Assembly (NCBI RefSeq): GCF_000210295.1
Contig: NC_026744.1
Coordinates: 744,001 to 808,000 of the forward strand
Direction of reading: 5' to 3'
DNA length: 64,000 nt
Source of the DNA: Trypanosoma brucei gambiense DAL972
Taxonomy: Eukaryota; Euglenozoa; Kinetoplastea; Trypanosomatida; Trypanosomatidae
How positions within the stretch are numbered: position 1 is the stretch's first letter; each line of letters starts with the position of its first letter. The notes under the pieces are model-generated. The model searched no databases, was not told the origin of the DNA, and saw nothing but the letters and a program-made list of their open reading frames with translations. Shown here one piece after another: positions 1 through 9,325 of the stretch. A program made the translations under genes and the position numbers.

Positions 1-1064
1 TATTTTTCTTTCCCTTCTGGGTGTTCACTACTGCTGACGTATACACCCACAAGCAGAGTTGGAAGGGCTAAGTAAGAAAAAGAAAGTAACCGCGATGATG
101 CCTCGAATAAAAAAAATTGAGGGAAACGAAAGCAGTAGAGAAAAAAAAAACAGTTGAAGTCCTTAGCTACTTAGTTGAGGAGGGAGCGGCCCGTGTAAGA
201 AGCCCTGCTAAAAGATGTTGAAGGAGGAAATGTGGAGAAAATTTTTTTTGTTTATTTAAATCGTAGTGTGAATGTAAGTATGAATACTACATTCTGCAAA
301 AAAAAAAAAACGTGAAAAAGTAAAAAAGGTTCGCTGCCTAAAACGCCATACGCCAGGCGTCAGCACAAAGAAGTAGATGACACCACTGTCAAGAGGGAGA
401 GAAGCGCAGTCATGAGTTTTATCACTCACTCGCCATCCAACGCCACTGGCTACTGAAACTCCCCTCCCTCCTTTATTCAGGGCCACCATAAAACAAATAA
501 AAGCGTAGACATGCTTATGCTACCACATATCCCCCTGCTTCACCATCTTCTAGCCTTCTGCCACGTTAACCAACGGCCGGACCCCCCTCCCCGCCCGATG
601 CACTAACTGCAAGCTAGGCAACGCACAGTAAAGGGTATTAATAATAGAACTCACACAAATAATAGTGAATAACAATAATAATAATAATGATAATAATAAT
701 AATAATAAAATAACACAACAGAGAGTGTGTGGGCTCCAAGAGCTGGGAGTGCTGAGGGAAGTAATCCCCCGCATCCGTCGTACCTGTTGCGCCGTACCCC
801 TCGTAAAGTTAAATGCATAAAGTAAAGCACTTCAACTGTTTGTTCCGCTCGCCCCTTGCTCGCCCTGTCCCTTTTCTTGCATTTCCTTCTTTTGGTTCAT
901 TCCCCTCCCCACAGAAACTTTTTGAACAATTGAATGGCGCCCTTTCATCGTTCTAATACCGTTTATTCGTTAAGCTTCATTCGTACATTATGTACCCTTC
1001 GCTCCTGTTCATCCCTTCTGAGAGGTCCCCCATGTCCACCTGAAAAAATGTTTACTCTGCACAA
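1..1064. other. Gene-free region downstream of TRAP1
   Basis: No convincing gene. On the minus strand this is the 3' side of the TRAP1 gene, so it should hold its 3' UTR and the processing signals for the next gene to the left, which is outside the window. It contains A-runs and an AAT/AAC-rich trinucleotide tract near 660-712. The short open frames here are low in complexity and match nothing I recognise. Confidence 0.6.
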
Positions 1065-3326
1065 CTACTTATCGGCAGTGGGCTCCTCCACATTTTCCAC
1101 CATGCGCGTCATGATGGTGTTCAGGCGCGAAACGATGGAACGCGGATCTTCCAGCAAGCCGGCAGCGATAACGGCGTTGTCAAACATCTGCTCAACCAGA
1201 AGCCCGGCAGTTTCAACCTCTTCTGAATTGGGTGAAATGGAAAGGGTATACAACTTACGCACGATGGTGTGCTTTGGGTTGAAATGCATGTTATACTTGG
1301 GTGGGGCACCAGCCATTTGGCCAGTGATACGGTAAATCTTGCGCATCTGAGCTGATTCATGGTCAGCAATAACAGCAGGACTATCGCGCAGGCGTGTGGT
1401 GGATTTGACGACGCCAACGCGTCCCACAAGACGCTTGGAAATAAAGTCACTGAGAGCTTTCACCTGCGCCTCAGTGAGTTGTTTCTCAACCTTCACTTCC
1501 CCTTTATCGCCCTCGAGTTTAAGCTTGTTTTGGACGCTACCGTCAAGTGAAGCGTCAAACAGCTCAATGTTTTGCAGTTTATGCTTCGCATACGTGTCAA
1601 GGTGCTGCATAACAAAGTCATCAATAGGTTCTGTGCAGACGAGCACCTCGAGGTCGTGCTCCTTGTACTGTTCGTAGTAGGGAGATTCGAGCGCCATCTC
1701 CTTTGAAGGAGCGTTGATGTAATAAATGTGAGTTTGGTTTGCCACCATGCGGTCGCGGTATTCGTCAAGTGACACGTAGGGGTAGTCGATGTCTGACTTG
1801 GTTGTTTCAAACCTCAAAAGCTTCGCCAGCTCCATCTTGTGAACCTGGTCGGTACAAACTCCCTCCTTCAGGAAAGGACCGTACTCCTTTATAAAACGTT
1901 CGTACTTTTGCCTGTCTTGCTTCGCTTCCTCCTCCATCCAACGGATAACGCGCTTGGTCAGCACCGTTGAGAGCCGGCGCATCATGCTACCATCCTGGGT
2001 ATGTTCACGTGATACGTTGAGCGGAATAGACTCTGTGTCAACCGCACCCTTGATGAAGCGGAGCCACTCGGGCAGAATTCCCTTCGCCTTCGATTGGATA
2101 AGCACTCGGCGGCAGTAGAGATTGACACCACTTTCCATACGGCCACCACCGTACTTCTCCGTGTGAGACTGAGGGACGTACAAAAGAGCACGAATAGAAA
2201 GTGGAGCGTCCACGGCGTAATGCAGGCGGAACATCGGACTATCGTACGCACCGGAGATGAATTTGTAGAAATCAATGTGCTCCTCATTTGTGACGGAGTT
2301 CTTATCCTTCATCCACAGTGCCTCCACTGTGTTCACCTTTCCACCGTTGAGTGTAATTTCGTAGGAGACAAAGTTACTGTACCGTTTCAGCACGCGCTCA
2401 CACACCTGCGGTGTACAAAAGGAGAGCTCCGTGTCCTTCACATCGAGGACAATTTTCGTTCCCTTGTCAACACCCTCGCACTCCGCAATCTTAAATGTTC
2501 CTGTACCATCTGACTCCCACACGTAACCCTTGCTCCCCTTCTTCACGCTCCGGCTGTACACCTTGACATTTCGAGCCACCATGAAGGCAGCGTAGAAACC
2601 AACGCCAAACTGACCAATGATCTTTTCGGCCGCACCACTGCTGCTCTCGCCTTGACTCTGCAACTCACGAACAAATGCCTTTGAGCCCGACCCAGCAATG
2701 GTACCAAGGTTCTCCGCTAGTTCCTCCCGAGTCATACCAATGCCAGTGTCACGTATGACGAATCGGCTCTTGCTTTGATTGCATGTGATGGAAATAATGG
2801 GAGCCTCATCACCTTCCTCGCGTGGGTACTCTTCCGGTTTGCTCAACTCCATCAGGTGGCGCTTCTCCAGAGCATCGCTTGCATTCGATACGAGTTCACG
2901 TATGAACACCTCCTTCTCCGTGTACAAACTGCAAGCAACAATGTCCAGAAGCTGACGGGTTTCTGTTTTGAAGCCCATCTCTTCCGCACTGCCGACAACT
3001 TTCTCGCTGTCCTCGTTTGCTTTTACCCCACCAGCGCTGCCTTCATCGACACTTTCCCCTGCATTGCCCTTTAGATCAGGTACAGGGTCAATAACAATAT
3101 CTTCATCGGCATTGTCAGCTGCTTCGGGCACCTTCTCGCCCGCCTGTGTGGAGCAGAAACGTACTGAGCCTTGCATTGGTCCAATACCGACATTTCGGTT
3201 ACCATCGGTTGAAACGGGCGGGCAAATTCCTCTTAGAGACACCGAAGCGGTAGTCGCGGTACAGCGAGCCACAACGGTAGACGTTAGAGCTTGTCGGTTT
3301 ACCCTCTGACAAACACGACGCATCAT
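1065..3326 (-). CDS. TRAP1: Mitochondrial Hsp90 chaperone (TRAP1/HSP75)
   Basis: This 753-residue protein is an ATP-dependent Hsp90-family chaperone, and features of both ends point to the mitochondrial matrix. The first ~35 residues are rich in Arg, Ser and Thr with no acids, as in a mitochondrial presequence. An acidic low-complexity linker follows (~65-110). The GHKL ATPase domain starts near 115 and carries EVFIRELVSNASDAL (~139-153), DTGIGMT (~193-199) and GQFGVGFYAAF (~238-248), the ATP-binding motifs of Hsp90. Middle and C-terminal Hsp90 domains follow to the end. The C-terminus, EEPTADK, lacks the MEEVD tail of cytosolic Hsp90, which fits TRAP1. Length is close to the usual ~700 residues. 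The gene starts with two consecutive ATG codons, and I chose the first. No damage seen. Confidence 0.93.
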   Translation of the reverse strand: MMRRVCQRVNRQALTSTVVARCTATTASVSLRGICPPVSTDGNRNVGIGPMQGSVRFCSTQAGEKVPEAADNADEDIVIDPVPDLKGNAGESVDEGSAGGVKANEDSEKVVGSAEEMGFKTETRQLLDIVACSLYTEKEVFIRELVSNASDALEKRHLMELSKPEEYPREEGDEAPIISITCNQSKSRFVIRDTGIGMTREELAENLGTIAGSGSKAFVRELQSQGESSSGAAEKIIGQFGVGFYAAFMVARNVKVYSRSVKKGSKGYVWESDGTGTFKIAECEGVDKGTKIVLDVKDTELSFCTPQVCERVLKRYSNFVSYEITLNGGKVNTVEALWMKDKNSVTNEEHIDFYKFISGAYDSPMFRLHYAVDAPLSIRALLYVPQSHTEKYGGGRMESGVNLYCRRVLIQSKAKGILPEWLRFIKGAVDTESIPLNVSREHTQDGSMMRRLSTVLTKRVIRWMEEEAKQDRQKYERFIKEYGPFLKEGVCTDQVHKMELAKLLRFETTKSDIDYPYVSLDEYRDRMVANQTHIYYINAPSKEMALESPYYEQYKEHDLEVLVCTEPIDDFVMQHLDTYAKHKLQNIELFDASLDGSVQNKLKLEGDKGEVKVEKQLTEAQVKALSDFISKRLVGRVGVVKSTTRLRDSPAVIADHESAQMRKIYRITGQMAGAPPKYNMHFNPKHTIVRKLYTLSISPNSEEVETAGLLVEQMFDNAVIAAGLLEDPRSIVSRLNTIMTRMVENVEEPTADK

Positions 3327-4069
3327 CGTTCTCTTTACCGGGTTGCGAGTCTTCTTCCTTTTTATGCCTTACCTCGTTACTGTCGTATACCTTTTTTTTT
3401 TCAACTATTGGGTGAACTCTAACGATCAGAAGCAGAGTAACGCACTTTAACTGTTAATATGTGATATCACTTTCTCCCCTGCTTTTACTGTTTTCCGGGT
3501 TGATTAGCTCGTTTTATTGTTTCTTACCTGCTGTTTTTTGTTACTTTCAACTACCCGAAGTAAGTATGGGCACCTTCAGTGATCATGATGTCATTCAAAC
3601 AAGTTTAAGGAAAGAACACGTAAACGAAGCAAAGAGACCGGTAAAAGTGATGCGAAGTCAGAAAATCGCAGCCCAGGGTCGAACCAAACAATGCAGAGCA
3701 AATGAGAAAAGAATTTCCATTCTTTGGCGGCATTAATACTTTTAACAGCATCAGTGAAGGGGAAACATCGAATAGAGTAAAACAGAAAAAAATTTCTGAC
3801 CACGGGGTGCAAGCAGCGGCAAAACGAACCGGTAATAGTGATGGCAGCGGAGGCCCCAAATACGCACAAAGTTAACTCCCTTTTCAGAGGTAACGAAGGC
3901 GTGTAAGCAGCATTGCCCAAGGTTACTACATGTACTTTTTCCTTCATTTTGTTTCTTATCTCTCCCCTCATCCACTCTTTTCGTATTGCCGCATATTTCC
4001 CATCTTCGGTGACTATAGCAGCACAAAGAAACAACACCATCTAACGCTCGTCTCATTAGGACTCCTCTT
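3327..4069. other. Intergenic region GRASP-TRAP1
   Basis: No gene supported. It should contain the GRASP 3' UTR and the TRAP1 5' UTR. A minus-strand open frame of 149 codons (3591-4040) has no recognisable domain and is probably UTR. The TRAP1 splice acceptor is not obvious; one weak candidate is the AG complementary to 3419-3420. Confidence 0.5.
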
Positions 4070-5569
4070 TTAGCGAGATGGTGTGGCTGGCTTTATGATG
4101 GGGAAGGCCAGAGGCGGTGGCACTCTAGAAACCGGCAGTTGCTCATCAACCATATTCGTAACGTCAGGAAGTAGTGACTGTCTAATGATTTGTGGTGGTG
4201 GTTGCTGCTGATAACTTGCTTGACTGAAGGGTAGTCCAAACTGTTGTTGTGTATGTTGCTGAGCCGAATAGGAAGGCACCGGAGGATCATTTGAAGTTGT
4301 TGCACATGATGGGTTTCCCTCCGCTGCAGGTATTGTCGCGACCGCTGCCACATCTTCCTGCCATTTGCGTGGTGAGACGGTGTTCATAAACAAACCGGCT
4401 GGGTTGGGAAGGGGGGCATGGAGCCCGTTGGGAATTCCTTCCATGGGAAAGAGTGGTGTGGGAGGCTGTTCATGAACCCCCTCAATCTCCTTAGGGAAAG
4501 CGGTACTGTTAGCCGCTGCGTGATATTTTTGCGGCGGTACGTGAACCCGCGACGGGAATTCAGGCAGCATCTGCGGAGCTTGCATTTCGGTAACAACTGG
4601 TGATGTGAATGGTGGTGGTGGTCCGTTCGGAGATCCGGTGGCTCCCGGTTTTGGGAGTGCCAATACGGTCGGAGCTGTTTTCCCTATGCGCAACACCCCT
4701 CCTGTTGCCAGCACAAATGCGGTCACCGTCGGAAGGTTGCTACTGCTGTTGACGGAACAGCTGCTGTCATCCCCCGCGCTTGTTGCAGAAATGCCTACGG
4801 TTCCAGTTACTCGTCCGTTATCAGCCAAACTTTTAGGTGGGCTGGGAATGAGGTGCAGCAGACCTGTAGCAAGGTTCATTCCTAAAGGAGCATATATATC
4901 GTTCCCGAAATCTACCAACACCTCCTTCACCTCAATGTTCACCGAGTCGTACACAAGAAGGAGTAACTGCCCAGCCGTTTGTAACCCTCTATCTTCCCGT
5001 GAGGCGCCAGTAGGTACAAAAGAATTACGTTGTAACCGCCGGAGTGCCGCAGACTGAGCGGTACGCCAAAGCTCCACCCTTGTATACAGATCATCTTCGT
5101 CTTTTATGAGCGCAGTGACGAGTTCATCTGCCTTCTGAATTCCTATTATATAGTCGCGTCCTTCCTTAATTTCTCCACATTTAGCCACCGGACTCCCGGG
5201 GATTACGTCAACAACATGCCAGCAGCGCTCCACGCACTTCTCTGCTTGACACCACTCGACGCTGCAGCCTAATAACCCACCACCTCCCCATGTACTGCTT
5301 GCGACACAGTGCACATCGCGGTAGTTGTGTATGTACAAGTTGTAGACGGTTAAAGTTATGGTTTCATCCCTTCGTCCGGCTACGTAATACTTGAATTTTT
5401 CTACCGACTCACCATCTACTTCCATCTGTTTCCCATCAACGGCAGTGATGATGTCGAAGAAAGGGATTAGTCCTGCGGAGTGGGAGGGGCTGTACGGCAA
5501 CACACGAACGATTTGCAAACCTTCGATGTCTTTCAACGGTCGCTTGGCGTCGCTTTTCCCCTGTCCCAT
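4070..5569 (-). CDS. GRASP: Golgi reassembly stacking protein (GRASP55/65 family)
   Basis: This 499-residue protein is a peripheral Golgi membrane protein that tethers cisternae. It begins MGQGKS, with Gly2 and Ser6, an N-myristoylation consensus expected to anchor it to the membrane. Two GRASP-type PDZ domains follow (~17-105 and ~115-250). The marks of the first are SPSHSAGLIPFFDIITAVDG (~27-46) and the WGGGGLLGCSVEW block (~94-106). The second has PGSPVAKCG, DYIIG and PLGMNLATGLLHLIP. The C-terminal half is low-complexity, rich in Pro, Ser and Gln, as in metazoan GRASPs where this part is regulatory. Trypanosomes are known to have one GRASP, used as a Golgi marker. The ATG lies about 9 bases after a good splice acceptor. 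Confidence 0.9.
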   Translation of the reverse strand: MGQGKSDAKRPLKDIEGLQIVRVLPYSPSHSAGLIPFFDIITAVDGKQMEVDGESVEKFKYYVAGRRDETITLTVYNLYIHNYRDVHCVASSTWGGGGLLGCSVEWCQAEKCVERCWHVVDVIPGSPVAKCGEIKEGRDYIIGIQKADELVTALIKDEDDLYTRVELWRTAQSAALRRLQRNSFVPTGASREDRGLQTAGQLLLLVYDSVNIEVKEVLVDFGNDIYAPLGMNLATGLLHLIPSPPKSLADNGRVTGTVGISATSAGDDSSCSVNSSSNLPTVTAFVLATGGVLRIGKTAPTVLALPKPGATGSPNGPPPPFTSPVVTEMQAPQMLPEFPSRVHVPPQKYHAAANSTAFPKEIEGVHEQPPTPLFPMEGIPNGLHAPLPNPAGLFMNTVSPRKWQEDVAAVATIPAAEGNPSCATTSNDPPVPSYSAQQHTQQQFGLPFSQASYQQQPPPQIIRQSLLPDVTNMVDEQLPVSRVPPPLAFPIIKPATPSR

Positions 5570-5578
5570 TTACTGCGT

Positions 5579-5627
5579 CTGTTGTGGTGTTGAAACACCA
5601 TATAAAAAGAGGGAGAGAAACAGAAAG
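5579..5627 (-). promoter_or_regulatory. Probable spliced-leader acceptor for GRASP
   Basis: On the minus strand a polypyrimidine tract (complement of about 5604-5627) is followed by its first AG (complement of 5579-5580). A second AG lies 6 bases further on. This gives a very short 5' UTR of about 9 or 3 bases before the ATG at 5569. Confidence 0.55.
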
Positions 5628-7010
5628 TTAAAACATGAATGTAAATATACATTTATATATTTATGCATAAAAACAGTCAGTGCACATATATGTAAATGGA
5701 TTGAGCTCAAAGGAATTGAAGCCCACCTCGTAAGAACATCAATAGTTTAAAGAGGATAGCATCGCAGCTCTCCAAGAAAATCGAAGCAGTACAGCATTCC
5801 CTTTTTCTTTTGAGAGTTAATGACCTCAAAGGGGCTTTAACCGAATAGAGTCGAGGTAATATAGAAAACAATAGCGAGGTACGAAGGGTTGCAATCCGTT
5901 TGTCACATAGCACTTTTTAAAGAAGAAAAAACTAATAATAATGAAACTGTGAAACTGATGACAAGTCTTTTTTTTTTGTTGCCTCCGCTATCACGGCTCC
6001 ATCGATCTCCCCTCCTCTTCGCCACTTAATTCCCACCACCACCAGCGGTCTCCGCCGTTACATGCATTCATGGAATAAATTCCACCAGCACTCGCTTCTG
6101 TATCTTACTGCGAAAACAACACGCGCAAAACGCACAAAAAAGGGAGGTTGCATATATTGCGCACAGGACGCACTCCACACCCACACACAATTCATCCCAT
6201 CAATTAAACCGGTGCTGGTGGTAAAACAAAGAAAATGTATTCACAAAGCTTAGCGTTGGGTTGCATACTGTTATAGTCACACTTCAAGAAACTGCAAAGC
6301 ATTGTTACATGTTCCCTTTTTATGGATCCCCTTCACGAAACTTATTTAATGCCCATACACATAATACGCTACCTTCAACTTTCTTCACTGTATGGTTTAG
6401 TAATGGTACTAACTGTTTCTCAGTCTTCTTTGCTTTTTTTTTTCTGTTTTCGTTACATGTCTGCCATTCCTCCGCTCGCTCTCCTTCAATTACTCGCCTG
6501 ATCCCTCTTTTATGCATTTTTGTTATCGTTTTTTCTTTCTTTTTTTGTGATTCCTTTAATCGGTTTCTCTGCTGTCAGAACTTTGGCGCACATGTTTTTA
6601 ATTTCTTACTTCCTTCGTTTTCTTTTTTATTTTTTTTGGTTCTGGATTTTCTTTCCACTGAGCTCTCTCCTGAGTAGCCAGTCTAAAACAAAAAAAAAAA
6701 TACCTTCACTAGGATGAGTACGGAACATAGCGCACACCTTTATTCATTATAAATGTAGAAAGTCACATATAACCCAACAAAAAGGAGGAAAGGTTCATGT
6801 TTATTACCACCACCTACTGGAGGGAATAAATCGATAGACAAACAAAAGCAGGTGTACGTGCTTATTTGCGTCCTACAACCTCAGTAAACTCCCTTGATTT
6901 ATCCTTCATGTGCACAATGCGCTTGTGAATGCAAGGGGAGAGAATAAGTAGCAATAATGAAATAATAATGGGGTAAACAAATCTCCCTACCTCCCGGAAT
7001 ATTGTACTCA
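5580..7010. other. Intergenic region nucleoporin-GRASP
   Basis: This 1.4-kb stretch should be mostly the 3' UTR of the FG nucleoporin. From 6400 to 6690 the plus strand is very T-rich. Open frames on either strand here are short, Phe- or Lys-rich products of base composition. No gene supported. Confidence 0.55.
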
Positions 7011-8648
7011 TTAGGGCTTTGATTGCATCGTCATGAAGGGGTTCACAATGACGGGCGCTGGCGGTTCACAAACGTCCGCTGACTCTCCCATTTCAGATAT
7101 TCCACTAACCTTTCCAAACGGTCGGAATTTCATAACATCGTTTGCCGCGTAGTACTTCAGCAACCGAAAAGTCTGCTTTTCAGCTATCTTTTTCTCCTTG
7201 ATTAGTTGCATGATGTCTCCAGCTTGTTTCAGCTCACGAGTTATCACTGCCTTCCGTCCCTCAACAATACGTCTGAGTTCTGCTTCCATTGGCTCATGAT
7301 ATTCCTTGTACAAGTCGTGAAATTCATCGGAGGACTCGGCGACTTCCTTCACATAGTTCTCACGGAACTTCTGCATGGCGGCAGCGAGGTGATCCTCGTA
7401 TACAGGGCACGCATCAATCCAATGGTCCACAGCTTTCACCTTTGAAGACCGCTTTGCAAAGAGCCTGTTGAGAACCAATTGCCTTACAGTTTGCGCGATA
7501 TCATCTTTGAGATCATTTTGTATGACAAGTTTGATGGGTGAAGCGCCGGGGTTTGGCTTGAAACCTTCACGAACGACACGGCTTCCAGACTTGAGAGATT
7601 TCGACATCTCCATCAAACGCTTTGTCGACCACAGCGCGAAAAGCACTTCATTTGCCTTAAGTGGCGAAACTACCTGCTCGAAATCCCGACCTTGTTGACT
7701 ATGGCCACTACCAGTACTATTACTAGCGTTTTTGTTGTTGTTAACGGCAGATCCAAAACCAAAGACATTATTGCTGCTATTACTACCATTTCCACTGACA
7801 GCATTATTGCTGTCCACCACGGGTGCCGCACCGAATCCAAAGTTGAACCCGCTAGCGGGTGCCACAGTGGTGGATGAACTGCTATTAGCTGTTGGTACTG
7901 CCGTACCAAAACCAAAAGCAATCGTCACACCACCGCTACCGGTTACATTGGCCCCGCTGTTACCATTACTTGATGCCTGTGCGTTGCCGAAACCAAAGTC
8001 AAATCCACCAGTGGCGACGGGGGCTTTGGAGCTTTCCCCCGACGAAGCAGTGGCACCGCTGAAACCAAACTGTGCACTTGAGGCGGGATCTCTCTTCTGT
8101 AACAAGAATGTGTTAATGTTTGCACCGTCATCTCTCACTACGCGCTTCCAGTACATATTTTGTCCTTCTATAGGCAAAATGCGCTCTGGTGCATTATCTT
8201 CCAAATCACTGAAAGGCAGGTGCTGCTTCACGATGTAGTGCGCCGGTGCCAATGTTGGTTGACTGGCTTCTGCAATAACCACGCAGTCGACCGTTACGCC
8301 GTCGAGCCCACCTTCAACAAGGAGGTCCTCTTCACGAATTTGCATGAACCAACGTGGGCTGCTTGCCGTCCTCGCTTCCAGTACAGCACGCAGTTTCGAC
8401 CAGTCATACGGCCGCTCGCCCACATCGGCTTTCGTAAAAGTTTTGTGGGCCAGTTTTGTCGACAGCACCTCGCTGATCGTAAGAGGCGGGGCACCCGAGC
8501 GGTCATACAACGGATCATTTGCATCCAACCATTCCAGCAGTTGTGCCCGCTGGGTTTCAGCTTTCGCAACACGAGCCGCCGCAGCCGCAGCTCCTGCGGC
8601 GGTGGATGAACGGGCGGGTGAAGACTTCTTTGCCTTCCGGTTCACCAT
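7011..8648 (-). CDS. FG-repeat nucleoporin
   Basis: This 545-residue protein is probably a component of the nuclear pore complex that binds transport receptors through FG motifs. The N-terminus is basic and Ala-rich (1-35). An unrecognised, possibly globular region spans ~36-185. A Ser/Asn/Gly-rich linker with FG motifs follows (~194-300): QFGFSG, FDFGFGNA, IAFGFGTA, FNFGFGAA and VFGFGSA. The region from ~330 to 500 is helical, with heptad-like Leu spacing typical of nucleoporins that bind the inner scaffold. T. brucei has several FG nucleoporins named by mass. At about 57 kDa this could be one of the 50-65 kDa members, but I cannot say which, so no symbol is given. The spacers between FG motifs are rich in Ser, Asn, Gly and Ala. 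Confidence 0.82.
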   Translation of the reverse strand: MVNRKAKKSSPARSSTAAGAAAAAARVAKAETQRAQLLEWLDANDPLYDRSGAPPLTISEVLSTKLAHKTFTKADVGERPYDWSKLRAVLEARTASSPRWFMQIREEDLLVEGGLDGVTVDCVVIAEASQPTLAPAHYIVKQHLPFSDLEDNAPERILPIEGQNMYWKRVVRDDGANINTFLLQKRDPASSAQFGFSGATASSGESSKAPVATGGFDFGFGNAQASSNGNSGANVTGSGGVTIAFGFGTAVPTANSSSSTTVAPASGFNFGFGAAPVVDSNNAVSGNGSNSSNNVFGFGSAVNNNKNASNSTGSGHSQQGRDFEQVVSPLKANEVLFALWSTKRLMEMSKSLKSGSRVVREGFKPNPGASPIKLVIQNDLKDDIAQTVRQLVLNRLFAKRSSKVKAVDHWIDACPVYEDHLAAAMQKFRENYVKEVAESSDEFHDLYKEYHEPMEAELRRIVEGRKAVITRELKQAGDIMQLIKEKKIAEKQTFRLLKYYAANDVMKFRPFGKVSGISEMGESADVCEPPAPVIVNPFMTMQSKP

Positions 8649-9325
8649 ATCTTTCGATGTCTAAAGGTTAAATTCTTTAACCCTTCGTTATCCTTTGCTA
8701 CTTTCGCTTCACTGCCTTGTCTTCTTTTCTTTTTTTTTTAAATACAGCTTCAAAATAATAATAATAATAACAATGAAACTAACTAATTGATGGCACTTCC
8801 CCTTTCTCTTATGCACTCAGATTTGCAGACTGAGACACGTGGTAGGAAAAAAGTGTAGTGAATGTGATAGAAGGGCGCAGGTGAGTTATAAGGAAGAGAT
8901 TATGCGGAAGCGATTGTGAATTAACGACAGTAATAATGACAGTAAGAGGAACGGAGGGAGTGATAGTAAACAAATTAACAAGATAAGTTATCCGAGACTC
9001 CTCTCCACCAGGAACCCTTTACAACAGGAAAGTAAAGAATTAATCACCGTCCCTTCCCCCTCCTAGAGGGTTGCACGCTGTAACGTACAAGGCAGTGGCG
9101 ATATGTTTAAAAAAAAAAACTAATAAGACATTAACGATATCAACAGCACAACCTACACAGGTTGCCGAGAAATCACTACTTGTTCCCGGTATAATTTTAC
9201 TTCGCGTATCGTATGCTTCACTAGTACTGCCATCAGCTGTCTTTCCAGTACAGTTGGTTAACTGCATTCTTCCCCATATTTATGTTAATTTCCACCTAGC
9301 AATTCCCACCACAGTCACCTTCACA
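8649..9325. other. Intergenic region NCA2-nucleoporin
   Basis: No gene supported. It should hold the NCA2-like 3' UTR and the nucleoporin 5' UTR. Just before the nucleoporin ATG the minus strand is purine-rich. A candidate splice tract is the complement of the TAA-rich run at 8751-8772, with its AG at 8748-8749. Confidence 0.45.

Noticed and set aside
4605..5057. Long plus-strand frames over GRASP, and similar ones over the nucleoporin, CDC45 and CFAP91
   Set aside because: They are antisense shadows of well-supported minus-strand genes, without conserved domains or splice signals.
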